A stretch of 64,000 nt of DNA, from contig NZ_JAUSYD010000001.1 of NCBI RefSeq assembly GCF_030816615.1, forward strand, positions 6,098,501 through 6,162,500, given 5' to 3'. This document shows, piece after piece, positions 8,366-15,732 of this stretch. A program made the translations under genes and the position numbers. The stretch comes from Streptomyces sp. B1I3 (lineage in GTDB: Bacteria > Actinomycetota > Actinomycetes > Streptomycetales > Streptomycetaceae). The notes under the pieces were generated by a model. The model was not told where the DNA came from, made no database searches, and worked only from the letters and a program-made list of their open reading frames with translations. The number at the start of each line of letters is the position of its first letter. Within the stretch, counting starts at the first letter, position 1.

Positions 8366-8820
8366 GCGTCGAACCGCACCCTGACCGCTCACCGGGCGCT
8401 GATTGACATGCCGGTCACGGAGCGCCGTGCCCTGGTCACCGGGCCCGGCGGCGTGGGCCGGCCGGCCGAGGCGGGCATGACCTGGGAGGCCCTCGCCGGC
8501 CGGCCGAGGGTCCTGGGGCGCTTCGGCGACCTGGGTGGCACCAACACCGCCGAGGCGGTGCGCAGGCACTACCGGAAGCACGACCGGGTGCTGATCGTCA
8601 CGGACGAGCAGGGCCTCGTGCACGCACCACGGCGACGCCACCGGGGGATCGGGCCCACCGTCCCGGTCCACACCTGGAACCTCGCGGGGTATACCGGGTC
8701 GGGCACGCGCCGTCCGGGAGCGAGAACCGCCACACTTTCGGGGGGCTTTCCGACGCGGCATTCCGCATGGTGCCCCTGCTGGAGGCGGGCAGGAGCGCCG
8801 ACCGGCCCTGGAACGGCTGA
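8366..8820 (+). pseudogene. Decayed TROVE-domain (Ro60-like) gene
   Basis: This stretch encodes scattered pieces of a bacterial TROVE/Ro60 RNA-binding protein. The first frame reads ASNRTLTAHRALIDMPVTER and continues to GMTWEALAG (from 8366). It then jumps directly to RFGDLGGTNTAEAVRRHYRK and VLIVTDEQ, losing the roughly 100+ residues that normally carry the end of the TROVE domain and the vWA metal site. After VPVHTWNLAGY the frame shifts: another frame gives PSGSENRHTFGGLSDAAF, RMVPLLEAG and a stop at 8818-8820. The N-terminal half is missing, with no start or ribosome site. Known Ro60 proteins bind Y RNAs in RNA quality control; this copy cannot be functional. Family assignment is from memory of conserved segments. 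Confidence 0.78.
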
Positions 8821-8898
8821 TTACAAAACCGCCACTACTGCGGCCCCGGGGGCGGTCGGGCATGGCGTCGGGCGCTCCCAGGGCGCATACTCAACGTA

Positions 8899-9129
8899 AT
8901 GAAACAGTCAGCCGGATCCCGGCGTCACCTGCCATCCAGTCCCTTCAACCGCCCGGCCCAGGCGGCCCCACCGGTCGAATGCTTCGAAGTGGGCGACAGG
9001 GTGTCGCACGACCAGTTCGGACTCGGGCGAGTCCTCGCTGTCGAGGGCGACAACGACGCAGTGCTCATCGACTTCTCGGGGCGTCAGGGAAGGATCCTGA
9101 GCCCGTACTCCAAGCTGACCAAGCTCTGA
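8899..9129 (+). CDS. Small Tudor-like domain protein
   Basis: The 76-residue protein starts at ATG 8899. Residues 27-76 (CFEVGDRVSHDQFGLGRVLAVEG, IDFSGRQGRI, SPYSKLTKL) look like the compact beta-barrel at the C-terminus of PcrA/UvrD helicases, a Tudor-like fold that can contact RNA polymerase or nucleic acid. The first 26 residues are basic and probably disordered. It is a known type of small Streptomyces protein with no assigned role. The start lacks a strong ribosome site. It lies just downstream of the TROVE remnant and converges with the TerD-family gene. Confidence 0.72.
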   Translation: MKQSAGSRRHLPSSPFNRPAQAAPPVECFEVGDRVSHDQFGLGRVLAVEGDNDAVLIDFSGRQGRILSPYSKLTKL

Positions 9130-9175
9130 GAGGGAGGACGAGCACGTACCGCGTCCGACCGGAGGCTCTCCGGAC

Positions 9176-9212
9176 CCGGGGCACCTGAGGAGAAATCCAC
9201 CAGGTGCCCCGG
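9176..9212. terminator. Bidirectional terminator between convergent genes
   Basis: Perfect 12-base arms CCGGGGCACCTG (9176-9187) and CAGGTGCCCCGG (9201-9212) with a 13-base loop sit between the ends of the small Tudor-like gene (9129) and the TerD-family gene (9239). Confidence 0.78.
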
Positions 9213-9238
9213 AAGCCGTTCCGGACGCCTTCGCGGTG

Positions 9239-10462
9239 CTACAGGGCCTTGGCGGCGGGCTTGACCATGCCGCGGACGGTCCGCGACTTCACGAACTCGC
9301 CCATGCCGGTCATCTCCCATTCGCCGGAGAACTGCCTGATCAACTTGGCCATCATCACGCCGGTCTGCGGCTCCGCACCGGTCAGGTCGAAGCGGACCAG
9401 TTCCTCGCCGGTGGCCGCGTCGATCAGCCGGCAGTACGCCTTGGCGACCTCGGTGAACTTCTGCCCCGTGAAGGAGTTGACCGTGAACACCAGGCCGCTC
9501 GCCTCGGCGGGGATCCGGCCGAGGTCCACGACGATCACCTCGTCGTCACCCGCGCCCTCGCCCGTGAGGTTGTCGCCGGAGTGCTTGATCGCGCCGTTCA
9601 GGATGGAGAGCTTGCCGAAGTAGCAGCTGTCCAGGTGCTTGCGGTCGGGGCCGAAGGCGATCACCGAGGCGTCGAGGTCGATGTCCTTGCCACGGAACGC
9701 CGGCTCCCAGCCGAGCCCCATCTTGACCTGCGAGAGCAGTGGCCGGCCGCCCTTGACCAGGGAGACCGTCTCGTTCTTCCGGAGGCTGACCCGGCCCTTG
9801 TCGAGGTTGATCTTGCCCGTGCCCGCCGGAGCGGGGGGCGCGGCCGGCGGGGCGGGAGGCGCCGCCGGTGCCGGGGGTGCGATCCGGGGGTCCACGGGAG
9901 CGGCCGCCTGTGCGGCCGGGGCGGGGGGCGCGACCGGGGCGGGAGGCGTGGCCGCGGCGGGCTCCTCCACGGAGACGCCGAAGTCCGTGGCGATGCCCGC
10001 GAGCCCGTCGGCATAGCCCTGGCCGACCGCGCGGGCCTTCCAGGCGCCGTTGCGCCGGTAGATCTCGACGACCACCAGCGCCGTCTCGCTGCCCAGCTGC
10101 GGCGGGGTGAAGGTGGCGAGCGCGCTGCCGTCGTCCGCGTTGCGCACGGTGGCGGTGGGCTCGATGCCCTGGAAGGTCTGGCCGGCCGCGTCGGGGCTCG
10201 CCGTGACGACGATCTTCTCGATGCCCGGGGGGACCGCCGTGGTGTCCACCACGATCGCGTCCGGCACGGAGCCACCGCCGGCGCGGTAGGTCACGCCGGT
10301 GCCCGCGGGCTGGTTGTAGAAGATGAAGTCGTCGTCGGAGCGCACCTTGCCGTCGGCGGTGAGCAGCAGGCCCGAGACGTCGAGCCGCACCGGTGCGGCG
10401 ACGTCCACCGCCACGCGGACGGCGGAGAGAGGGATGTTCGAGCCGGGGGTCATTGCGGTCAT
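9239..10462 (-). CDS. TerD-family protein with two TerD domains
   Basis: The 407-residue cytosolic protein has an N-terminal TerD domain (about 1-185; VSGLLLTADGKVRSDDDFIF and FYNQPAGTGVTYR are typical) and a long alanine/proline linker (about 188-228). A second TerD/stress domain follows (about 232-407; GKINLDKGRVSLRKNETVSL, GLGWEP, IDLDASVIAFG, IKHSGDNLTGEGAGDDE). TerD domains bind calcium through acidic clusters such as DSDDD/GEGAGDDE and are linked to tellurite and stress responses, with poorly known mechanism. The start at 10462 gives the usual MTAMTPGSNIPLS. No other ter genes are in the window, so it probably acts as one of the scattered Streptomyces TerD paralogues. Confidence 0.88.
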   Translation of the reverse strand: MTAMTPGSNIPLSAVRVAVDVAAPVRLDVSGLLLTADGKVRSDDDFIFYNQPAGTGVTYRAGGGSVPDAIVVDTTAVPPGIEKIVVTASPDAAGQTFQGIEPTATVRNADDGSALATFTPPQLGSETALVVVEIYRRNGAWKARAVGQGYADGLAGIATDFGVSVEEPAAATPPAPVAPPAPAAQAAAPVDPRIAPPAPAAPPAPPAAPPAPAGTGKINLDKGRVSLRKNETVSLVKGGRPLLSQVKMGLGWEPAFRGKDIDLDASVIAFGPDRKHLDSCYFGKLSILNGAIKHSGDNLTGEGAGDDEVIVVDLGRIPAEASGLVFTVNSFTGQKFTEVAKAYCRLIDAATGEELVRFDLTGAEPQTGVMMAKLIRQFSGEWEMTGMGEFVKSRTVRGMVKPAAKAL

Positions 10463-10527
10463 GCACGGGGTAACGAACGACCCGGCTTTGCCGGTTCCCT
10501 TACCTTCGCCGGTGTGCTCCGTACGGC

Positions 10528-10761
10528 TCAGTGCCCGCCGCGAACCCGGTTGCGCGGGTGGTCGCGGGCGGTGCGTTCGTTGCCGTGCCGGTACGCGCCC
10601 GTCCAGCGCGCCATGACGAGCTGGGCGTCGCCGGACTCCACCTCGGCCAGGAACCTCGCCGCGCGGCCGCCGCGCAGGGAGCCCGCGGGGCGGCCGTGGT
10701 GGGTGAGGGTGACGCTCGTGTCGCCGTGCTGTTCGTACTGTAATCCGGAGGGTTTCGGCAT
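10528..10761 (-). CDS. Small conserved actinobacterial protein with a TTA codon
   Basis: The 77-residue protein (MPKPSGLQYEQHGDTSVTLT, then HHGRPAGSLRG, LVMARWTGAYRHGNERTARD, HPRNR) resembles a small conserved Streptomyces protein of unknown function. The C-terminal half is basic and rich in arginine and asparagine. Codon 7 is TTA (10741-10743 on the plus strand), so translation should need the bldA leucyl tRNA and be delayed to late growth. A 30-base tandem repeat lies further upstream. The coding call rests on family resemblance and codon bias. Confidence 0.7.
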   Translation of the reverse strand: MPKPSGLQYEQHGDTSVTLTHHGRPAGSLRGGRAARFLAEVESGDAQLVMARWTGAYRHGNERTARDHPRNRVRGGH

Positions 10762-10838
10762 GGCCGTACGGTGCCCGTGGCCACGGCGCCGCGTCGCGGC
10801 GTTTTCCGGCCGGACGGCGCGGTTCCGACGACCGTCCC

Positions 10839-10906
10839 GGTCCGGACCGGGCCGGCCCGGTGCGTCCTGGTCCGGACCGGGCCGGCCCGGTGCGTCCTGG
10901 TCCGGA
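10839..10906. repeat. 30-base tandem repeat
   Basis: Two identical 30-base units at 10839-10868 and 10869-10898 begin GGTCCGGACCGGGCCGGCCC; an 8-base partial copy follows to 10906. Each unit contains the self-complementary GGTCCGGACC and GGGCCGGCCC blocks. It lies in the gap between the small TTA-containing gene and the end of the uronate dehydrogenase gene. No gene uses it; it could fold as a terminator for the minus-strand dehydrogenase. Confidence 0.8.
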
Positions 10907-10927
10907 CGGCGGGCCCGAGGGCCCGGC

Positions 10928-11737
10928 CTAGTGGGGCCAGATCGGAGGGTCGGTGACGAAGTGCCCGCCGATGTGTGCGTGGTCCGGGTTCTGCGGGTCC
11001 AGCTCGCCCTGCTCGGCGACGAGCTTGTCCGCGTACTGCTCGGAGTCGTCCTGCGGTTCGTAGCCGAGGGAACGGGCCGTCGTCAGGTCCCACCACAGGC
11101 GGGTGTTGGCGGAGGAGCCGTAGACCACGGTGTGGCCCACGTCCGGGGCCGTCAGGGCGGCGTGGAAGAGGCGGGCGCCGTCACTCGGGCTCATCCAGAC
11201 GGACAGCATCCGTACGGACGTGGGTTCCATGAAGCAGGAGCCGATGCGTACGGAGACGGTCTCCACGCCGTGCTTGTCCCAGTAGAACTGGGCGAGGTCC
11301 TCGCCGAAGGACTTCGACAGGCCGTAGAAGGTGTCGGGGCGGCGGGCGGTGGCGACCGGGATCAGCGGGTCGCCGGGGAGCGGGCGCGGGGTGTAGCCGA
11401 CCGCGTGGTTGGACGAGGCGAACACGACGCGCCGGACGCCCTCCTCGCGTGCGGCCTCGTAGAGGTTGTAGGTGCCCTCGATGTTCGCGCGCAGAATCTT
11501 GTCGAACGACGCTTCCAGGGAGATGCCCGCGAGGTGGATGATCGCGTCGACGCCCCGTACGGCTTCCCGTAGGGCGTCCTTGTCGCCGAGGTCGGCGGTG
11601 ACGGCGTCCGGTTCACCCTCGACGGGGTTGACGTCGAAGAGGCGGAGCTCGTATCCGTACGCGGGCAGCAACCCCCGCATCAGGGTGCCGAGGCCGCCGG
11701 CGGCGCCGGTGAGCAGGACGGTGCGGGGAGCGGGCAT
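10928..11737 (-). CDS. udh: Uronate dehydrogenase-like NAD-dependent epimerase/dehydratase
   Basis: The 269-residue SDR-fold enzyme has the Rossmann motif TGAAGGLG (about 9-16) and the catalytic Tyr/Lys in FYGLSKSFGEDLA. IHLAGIS, SSNHAVG, VSVRIGSC and NTRLWWDLTTA are characteristic of bacterial uronate dehydrogenases, which oxidise galacturonate or glucuronate to the aldarolactone with NAD+. ATG 11737 follows GAGGAGA; the longer upstream frame runs through a noncoding tandem repeat. It is divergent from kdgD, encoding a later enzyme of the same pathway, which supports the substrate. A neighbouring sugar-acid dehydrogenase role is possible but less likely. Confidence 0.82.
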   Translation of the reverse strand: MPAPRTVLLTGAAGGLGTLMRGLLPAYGYELRLFDVNPVEGEPDAVTADLGDKDALREAVRGVDAIIHLAGISLEASFDKILRANIEGTYNLYEAAREEGVRRVVFASSNHAVGYTPRPLPGDPLIPVATARRPDTFYGLSKSFGEDLAQFYWDKHGVETVSVRIGSCFMEPTSVRMLSVWMSPSDGARLFHAALTAPDVGHTVVYGSSANTRLWWDLTTARSLGYEPQDDSEQYADKLVAEQGELDPQNPDHAHIGGHFVTDPPIWPH

Positions 11738-12121
11738 ACGGGATCTCCTCGGTGCGGGCACGGGGCGCGAACGGGCGGCGCGGTGGTGCGGAGCGGTGCT
11801 GTGCGAAGCGGTGCTGTGCGAAGCGGTGCTGTGAGAAGCGGGACTCTGCGTAGGGACAGCGAGGTACGCGCGCCGGGTGGGCGCGGCGCAATCGCTCCGT
11901 GCGTCACCCGAGGCGTCAAATGCGTGGATCGCATTCACATGCATGGACAAGCTAAGAAGTCCCGGCGGATCACGTCAAGTGTGGCTCGGGCGGCCTGATC
12001 CTCCCTCGGGTCGGGTCTTCCTGTCTTGACCTGCGCCGCGAGGCTGGCTTAGCGTGGAGGCGTTCATAAATATGGACGACGATCAGAATTGTGCACGTCT
12101 GAATCTGCTCAGGGAGCGCCC
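11738..12121. promoter_or_regulatory. Divergent udh/kdgD control region
   Basis: This 384-base region holds no gene. It contains back-to-back promoters. For udh (minus strand) there is TTGACG at 11973-11978 and TAGCTT at 11949-11954, 18 bases apart. For kdgD there is TTGACC at 12026-12031 and TAGCGT at 12050-12055, also 18 apart. Just downstream of each -10 lie related imperfect palindromes: 11932-11948 and 12061-12077. Read on the minus strand they begin GTCCATGCATGTGAATG and GTCCATATTTATGAACG. These are the likely operators of the nearby FCD-GntR protein. A short inverted repeat AATGCG-N5-CGCATT is at 11919-11935. Confidence 0.6.
11792..11836. repeat. 15-base tandem repeat, three copies
   Basis: Units AGCGGTGCTGTGCGA at 11792-11806 and 11807-11821 are identical; the third (11822-11836) differs at one or two bases. 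They lie in the 5' leader region of udh. They are probably noncoding, although a three-codon periodicity would give a Ser-Thr-Ala-Ser-His run on the minus strand. Confidence 0.8.
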
Positions 12122-13087
12122 GTGACCTCAGCCCCGCTAGCCGCCCGACTCACCGACGTCGCCGGGCCGCTCTTCTTCCCCGTCACCGCCTTCGGGCCGG
12201 ACGGCACCGTCGATCTCGACGCCTTCCGCACGCATGTGCGCACCGGCATCGACGCCGGTGCGGCGGCGGTCTTCGCCTGCTGCGGCACGGGCGAGTTCCA
12301 CGCGCTGGCTCCGGAGGAGTTCCGCCTCGTCGTCGCCGCCGCCGTCGAGGAGACCGCCGGGCAGGTGCCCGTGGTCGCGGGCACCGGATACGGCACCGCC
12401 CTCGCGGTCCACTACGCGAAACTCGCCGAGGAGGCGGGCGCGGACGGGCTCCTCGCCATGCCGCCGTACCTCGTCGTCGCCGGGCAGGAGGGGCTGCTCG
12501 CCCACTACACCGCGCTCGCCGGGGCCACCGGTCTCGAGACGATCGTCTACCAGCGCGACAACGCCGTCTTCACCCCCGAGACCGTCCTCGCCCTCGCGCG
12601 CACCCCCGGCGTCATCGGTCTCAAGGACGGCGTCGGCGACCTCGACCTGATGCAGCGCATCGTCAGCGCCGTGCGCTCCGGGGCGCCCGGCCAGGACTTC
12701 CTGTACTTCAACGGGCTGCCCACCGCCGAGCTCACGGGCCTCGCCTACCGCGGCATCGGGGTCACGCTCTACTCCTCCGCCGTCTTCGCCTTCGCCCCCG
12801 ACATCGCCCTGGCCTTCTACCGGGCGCTGGAGTCCGGCGACGACGACCTGGTCAACGCGTTGCTCGACCACTTCTACCGGCCGCTCGTCGAGCTGCGGGC
12901 CAAGGGCCGCGGCTACGCCGTCTCGCTCGTGAAGGCGGCCGTCCGGCTCGAGGGCCTGGACGTCGGCACCGTGCGCACCCCGCTCACCGAACCGCCGGCC
13001 GCGCACATCGACGAACTGACCGGGATCATCGCCAACGGCCGTGCGCTGCTGGAGAAGCACGGGGCCCGGCAGGAGGCGCAGGGGTGA
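12122..13087 (+). CDS. kdgD: 5-dehydro-4-deoxyglucarate dehydratase (KdgD)
   Basis: The 321-residue DapA/NAL-family enzyme would convert 5-dehydro-4-deoxy-D-glucarate to 2-oxoglutarate semialdehyde, water and CO2. CCGTGEFHALAPEEF (about 53-67) replaces the DapA GTTGE signature. YQRDNAVF with Tyr143, and Lys168 in VIGLKDGVGD as Schiff-base residue, are typical of KdgD. The GTG at 12122 follows AGGGAG at good spacing; the earlier TTG at 12089 has none. It overlaps the next gene by four bases (GTGA). A divergent uronate dehydrogenase supports hexuronate catabolism. An operator-like palindrome covers the predicted transcription start. Confidence 0.88.
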   Translation: MTSAPLAARLTDVAGPLFFPVTAFGPDGTVDLDAFRTHVRTGIDAGAAAVFACCGTGEFHALAPEEFRLVVAAAVEETAGQVPVVAGTGYGTALAVHYAKLAEEAGADGLLAMPPYLVVAGQEGLLAHYTALAGATGLETIVYQRDNAVFTPETVLALARTPGVIGLKDGVGDLDLMQRIVSAVRSGAPGQDFLYFNGLPTAELTGLAYRGIGVTLYSSAVFAFAPDIALAFYRALESGDDDLVNALLDHFYRPLVELRAKGRGYAVSLVKAAVRLEGLDVGTVRTPLTEPPAAHIDELTGIIANGRALLEKHGARQEAQG

Positions 13088-14265
13088 AGACCTCCGCCTT
13101 CCTCTACCCCTGGGACGTAGCCGGGGACCCGGACGCGGCCACCCGCCTCGTGGACCTGGGCGTCCAGCAGGTGACCCTCGCCTCGGCCTACCACTCCACC
13201 CGCGCCCTGACCCCGCGTCACCCCGGCCACCGCGTCGTCACCGCCGAACACGCTGCGGTCCTGTACCCCCCGGCCGCCGGACGCTGGGCCGGCCGCCGGC
13301 TCCGCCCCTACGAGCAGACCTGGGTGGCGGGGGGCGACCCGTACGCCGAGGCGGCCGGGGCCCTGGCCGACGCGGGTCTCCAGGTGCACTCCTGGGTGGT
13401 CCTCGCCCACAACTCCCGCCTGGGCGCCGAGCACCCGGACACCTCCGTGGTCAACGCCTACGGCGACCGCTACCCCTGGGCGCCGTGCATCGCGCAGCCG
13501 GCCGTCCACGCGTACCTCGTGGACCTCGCGGCGGAGGCCGCCGTGCGCCCCGGGGCGCTGGGCACCGAACTGGAGTCGTGCGGCTGGTACGGCTTCGCCC
13601 ATCTGCACGCCCACGACAAGACGGCGGGCGTCGGCCTCGGGGACGCGGCGCAGTACCTCATGTCGCTCTGTTTCTGCGCCGACTGCCGGGCCGGGTACGC
13701 CGGGACGGGGCTCGACGCCGACGAGCTGGCCGCCGCCGTGCGCCGCGCCCTGGAACCCGTCTGGGCGGGCTCCGGTTCGGCCGGATCCGGCTGGTCCGGC
13801 GTGGGCGAACTGCTCGGCCCCGGCCTCGCCGACGCCACGCGGCGGTGGCGGGACCAGGTGGCCCGGGGGCTCCAGGAGGCCGCCGTCTCCGCGGTGCGGA
13901 GGGCGGCGCCCGGCCCGGACTTCCAGGTCCTGCTGCACGCCGACCCGGCCTCGTACCGCACCGGCGCCAACGTCGGGGTGGATCCGGCGCACCTCCTGTC
14001 CACGGCGGACGGTGCGGTGCTGCCCTGCACCGGTGGTGACGCGGCGCGCGAGGCGGTGCTCGGGCCGTTCGCCGGGCTGACGGGGGTGCTGGCGGCCAAC
14101 TTCAACGTGGTGACGGGGATGGGCGGCAGCCCCGGCACGCTGGAGCGGGACGCCGCGCACGCCCGCGCCCTCGGCGCCGGCGAACTGCGCCTGTATCACG
14201 CGGGACTGGCCTCCGGGCCGGACCTGGAGGCCGTCGCCGGCGCGCTCTCGCGCATCAACCGATGA
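13084..14265 (+). CDS. Uncharacterised TIM-barrel-like protein coupled to KdgD
   Basis: I cannot assign a named family to this 393-residue cytosolic protein. It begins (V)KTSAFLYPWDVAGDPDAAT, then gives HSWVVLAHNS, VVNAYGDRYPWAPCIAQPAV, LGTELESCGWYGFAHLHAHD and LCFCADC, and near the end LAANFNVVTGMGG and LRLYHAGLASG. The alternating strands, the acidic LESCGWYGF and the C-x-C-x2-C cluster suggest a TIM-barrel fold like glycoside hydrolases with a metal or structural cysteine site. GTG 13084 overlaps kdgD by four bases, so expression is coupled and a role in sugar-acid or glycoside processing is likely. It is followed by a strong terminator. Confidence 0.82.
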   Translation: MKTSAFLYPWDVAGDPDAATRLVDLGVQQVTLASAYHSTRALTPRHPGHRVVTAEHAAVLYPPAAGRWAGRRLRPYEQTWVAGGDPYAEAAGALADAGLQVHSWVVLAHNSRLGAEHPDTSVVNAYGDRYPWAPCIAQPAVHAYLVDLAAEAAVRPGALGTELESCGWYGFAHLHAHDKTAGVGLGDAAQYLMSLCFCADCRAGYAGTGLDADELAAAVRRALEPVWAGSGSAGSGWSGVGELLGPGLADATRRWRDQVARGLQEAAVSAVRRAAPGPDFQVLLHADPASYRTGANVGVDPAHLLSTADGAVLPCTGGDAAREAVLGPFAGLTGVLAANFNVVTGMGGSPGTLERDAAHARALGAGELRLYHAGLASGPDLEAVAGALSRINR

Positions 14266-14354
14266 CGGGACCGGGCAGGCGGTAGCCCCGTCGACCCGGT
14301 AGCCCCCCGCAAACCCGGCCCGGCCCTGCCGTGTCGTCCCGCAGGCCCCGCCCC

Positions 14355-14391
14355 GCCCCGCCCCGCCGGAACCGGTCCGGCGGGGCGGGGC
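14355..14391 (+). terminator. Strong terminator after the kdgD operon
   Basis: Perfect 16-base arms GCCCCGCCCCGCCGGA (14355-14370) and TCCGGCGGGGCGGGGC (14376-14391) flank the 5-base loop ACCGG. Confidence 0.85.
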
Positions 14392-14930
14392 CGCTCGTGA
14401 TCGGTCCGCGCGGACCTGGGGCGCGAGCGTCTCCGTGCCCTCGTCCGCCCTCGTCCGCCGTCGTCCGCAGGGTGCCGGAGGCACCTGGGAGCCGGATGCC
14501 GACCGCACGCGGCCGGCCGCCGACCCGCACGGCCCCCGCCGGCCGCCCGCACGGCCCCTGCCGCCTCCACGAGCCCTCCCTGCCGTCTCCGCCGCCCCTG
14601 CGGCCTCCGGCCGCGCCCGGAGGAGGCCGCCGGTCGTGGGGTCCGCAGACGCCTTCGGTCCGACGAGCGACGTGACCCGTGAACCGGTGGTCAGCCCGTC
14701 GCAGGCGTATCGGAACCGCATACGGGCTCTTCGGCCGGGCAGGGCACGGCCGTGCGGTCCCGCGCCACCTCCCGCACTGCCCCCTCCGGCCCCCGTACCG
14801 CTGTGACCAGCACACTTCGGGGCGAGCCGTACCACCCCGAGAAGCGCCGCCGAGGTGTGAGGGGCCATCAGGAGCCGGGCAGCCACCGGAAACCAACACG
14901 CCGTTCCCGAAACATCTTCTGTCAGAAGCG

Positions 14931-14995
14931 TTGACGAAACATTCACGACCGCTCTAGCTTCATCGCGTCGTACTTCGTACGTCATATATGAGACG
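14931..14995 (+). promoter_or_regulatory. gntR promoter and candidate auto-operator
   Basis: TTGACG (14931-14936) and TAGCTT (14955-14960) are 18 bases apart, the same boxes and spacing as the udh promoter. Downstream, 14982-14991 is the perfect palindrome TCATATATGA inside CGTCATATATGAGACG (14980-14995). It partly resembles the udh and kdgD sites. Autoregulation is inferred. Confidence 0.55.
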
Positions 14996-15025
14996 CGATA
15001 CGCGAGATGCGAGAGCCCTTCACCC

Positions 15026-15682
15026 ATGACCTTTGCGCCTGCCCCGATTCCGTCCCGGACCCAGTACGTGCTGGAGGCGATCAAGCACGCCATCCTCACC
15101 GCGCAGCTGAGACCGGGGCAGGCGCTCGTCGAGACCGAACTCGCCGCACAGTTCGGCGTCTCGAAGACTCCTGTGCGCGAGGCCCTGAAGACCCTCGCGG
15201 GCACGGGGCTGGTGGTCATGAGCCAGTACAAGGGCGCCACCGTGCGGCTGGTCGACGCGACCATGGCCCGGGAGGTGTACGACGTGCGCCTGCTCCTGGA
15301 GCCCGAGGCGCTGCGCCGCTCCATCACCCGCAAGGCCTCGCTCGAAGCGGCCCAGGAGGCCCTGGAGCGGGCTGACTCGGCGATCGACAAGGCCGACAGG
15401 TCGCTGGCCAACCGGGACTTCCACCGGGCCCTCTACCTGCCCTGCGGCAACCCGCTGCTGGCCCGGACGCTCGACGAGATCCGCGACCAGGCCGCACTCG
15501 TCTCGACCGTGGCCTGGGCGACCATCCCGTCCTGGGAGCGGGAGGCGGCCGAGCACCGGGAGATCCTGCGGCTCGCGCTCGCCGACGACGCCGCGGCCGC
15601 CGCCGGGGCTCTGCACGACCACATCGCATCGTTCGTACGCCGCGCGTTCCCCGACGACGAAGACGGGGGTGACACGGCGTGA
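15026..15682 (+). CDS. GntR-family regulator, FCD subfamily
   Basis: The 218-residue regulator has an N-terminal winged helix (about 12-75; HAILTAQLRPGQALVETELA, FGVSKTPVREALKTLAGTGL) and a C-terminal all-helical FCD domain (about 85-205) with metal/ligand-type Asp and His residues (DVRLLLEPEA, DFHRALY, EHREILRL, LHDHI). FCD regulators commonly sense sugar acids or uronates and repress their catabolic genes. Its stop is followed closely by a DapA-type gene and an IlvD/Edd gene. It is the best candidate to bind the operator-like sites here and in the udh/kdgD region. The effector is unknown; hexuronate or an aldonate is likely. Confidence 0.88.
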   Translation: MTFAPAPIPSRTQYVLEAIKHAILTAQLRPGQALVETELAAQFGVSKTPVREALKTLAGTGLVVMSQYKGATVRLVDATMAREVYDVRLLLEPEALRRSITRKASLEAAQEALERADSAIDKADRSLANRDFHRALYLPCGNPLLARTLDEIRDQAALVSTVAWATIPSWEREAAEHREILRLALADDAAAAAGALHDHIASFVRRAFPDDEDGGDTA

Positions 15683-15732
15683 ACCACCCGCTGGACCTGA
15701 ACCACCAGCACCTCGACGAAAGGCCAGTCCGC

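Larger units (their letters stand above)
14266..15025. other. Long intergenic region before the GntR gene
   Basis: This 760-base interval holds no gene I can support. Reading frames within it are repetitive Arg/Pro/Gly or Ala runs without ribosome sites or family resemblance. It starts with the terminator of the kdgD operon (14355-14391). It ends with the gntR promoter and palindromes (14931-14995). Two copies of CGAAACAT (14909-14916 and 14935-14942) are 26 bases apart near the promoter. The middle, about 14400-14900, may be decayed sequence; I see nothing definite in it. Confidence 0.6.

Noticed and set aside
5941..8379. Long minus-strand open frame (over 800 codons)
   Set aside because: It lies opposite the unknown protein and DUF839 genes, has no ribosome site or family resemblance, and is Val/Gly/Arg/Asp-rich as expected of an antisense shadow in high-GC DNA.
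8309..8899. 196-codon open frame covering the TROVE remnant
   Set aside because: It joins unrelated frames of the decayed gene; the N-terminal 19 codons come from repeat DNA and the end is out of the ancestral frame.
14255..14899. Minus-strand 214-codon frame in the large intergenic region
   Set aside because: Arg/Gly/Pro-rich composition, no conserved segment, and it reads through the strong terminator hairpin.
12913..15411. Very long minus-strand frame across kdgD, the unknown gene and gntR
   Set aside because: It is a shadow of genes whose own frames carry clear domains, and it is low-complexity in the intergenic part.
15679..15732. GTG 15679 as the start of the second DapA-type gene
   Set aside because: It overlaps the gntR stop, which is attractive, but the added 18 residues are not typical and ATG 15733 has a ribosome site. 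It remains possible.
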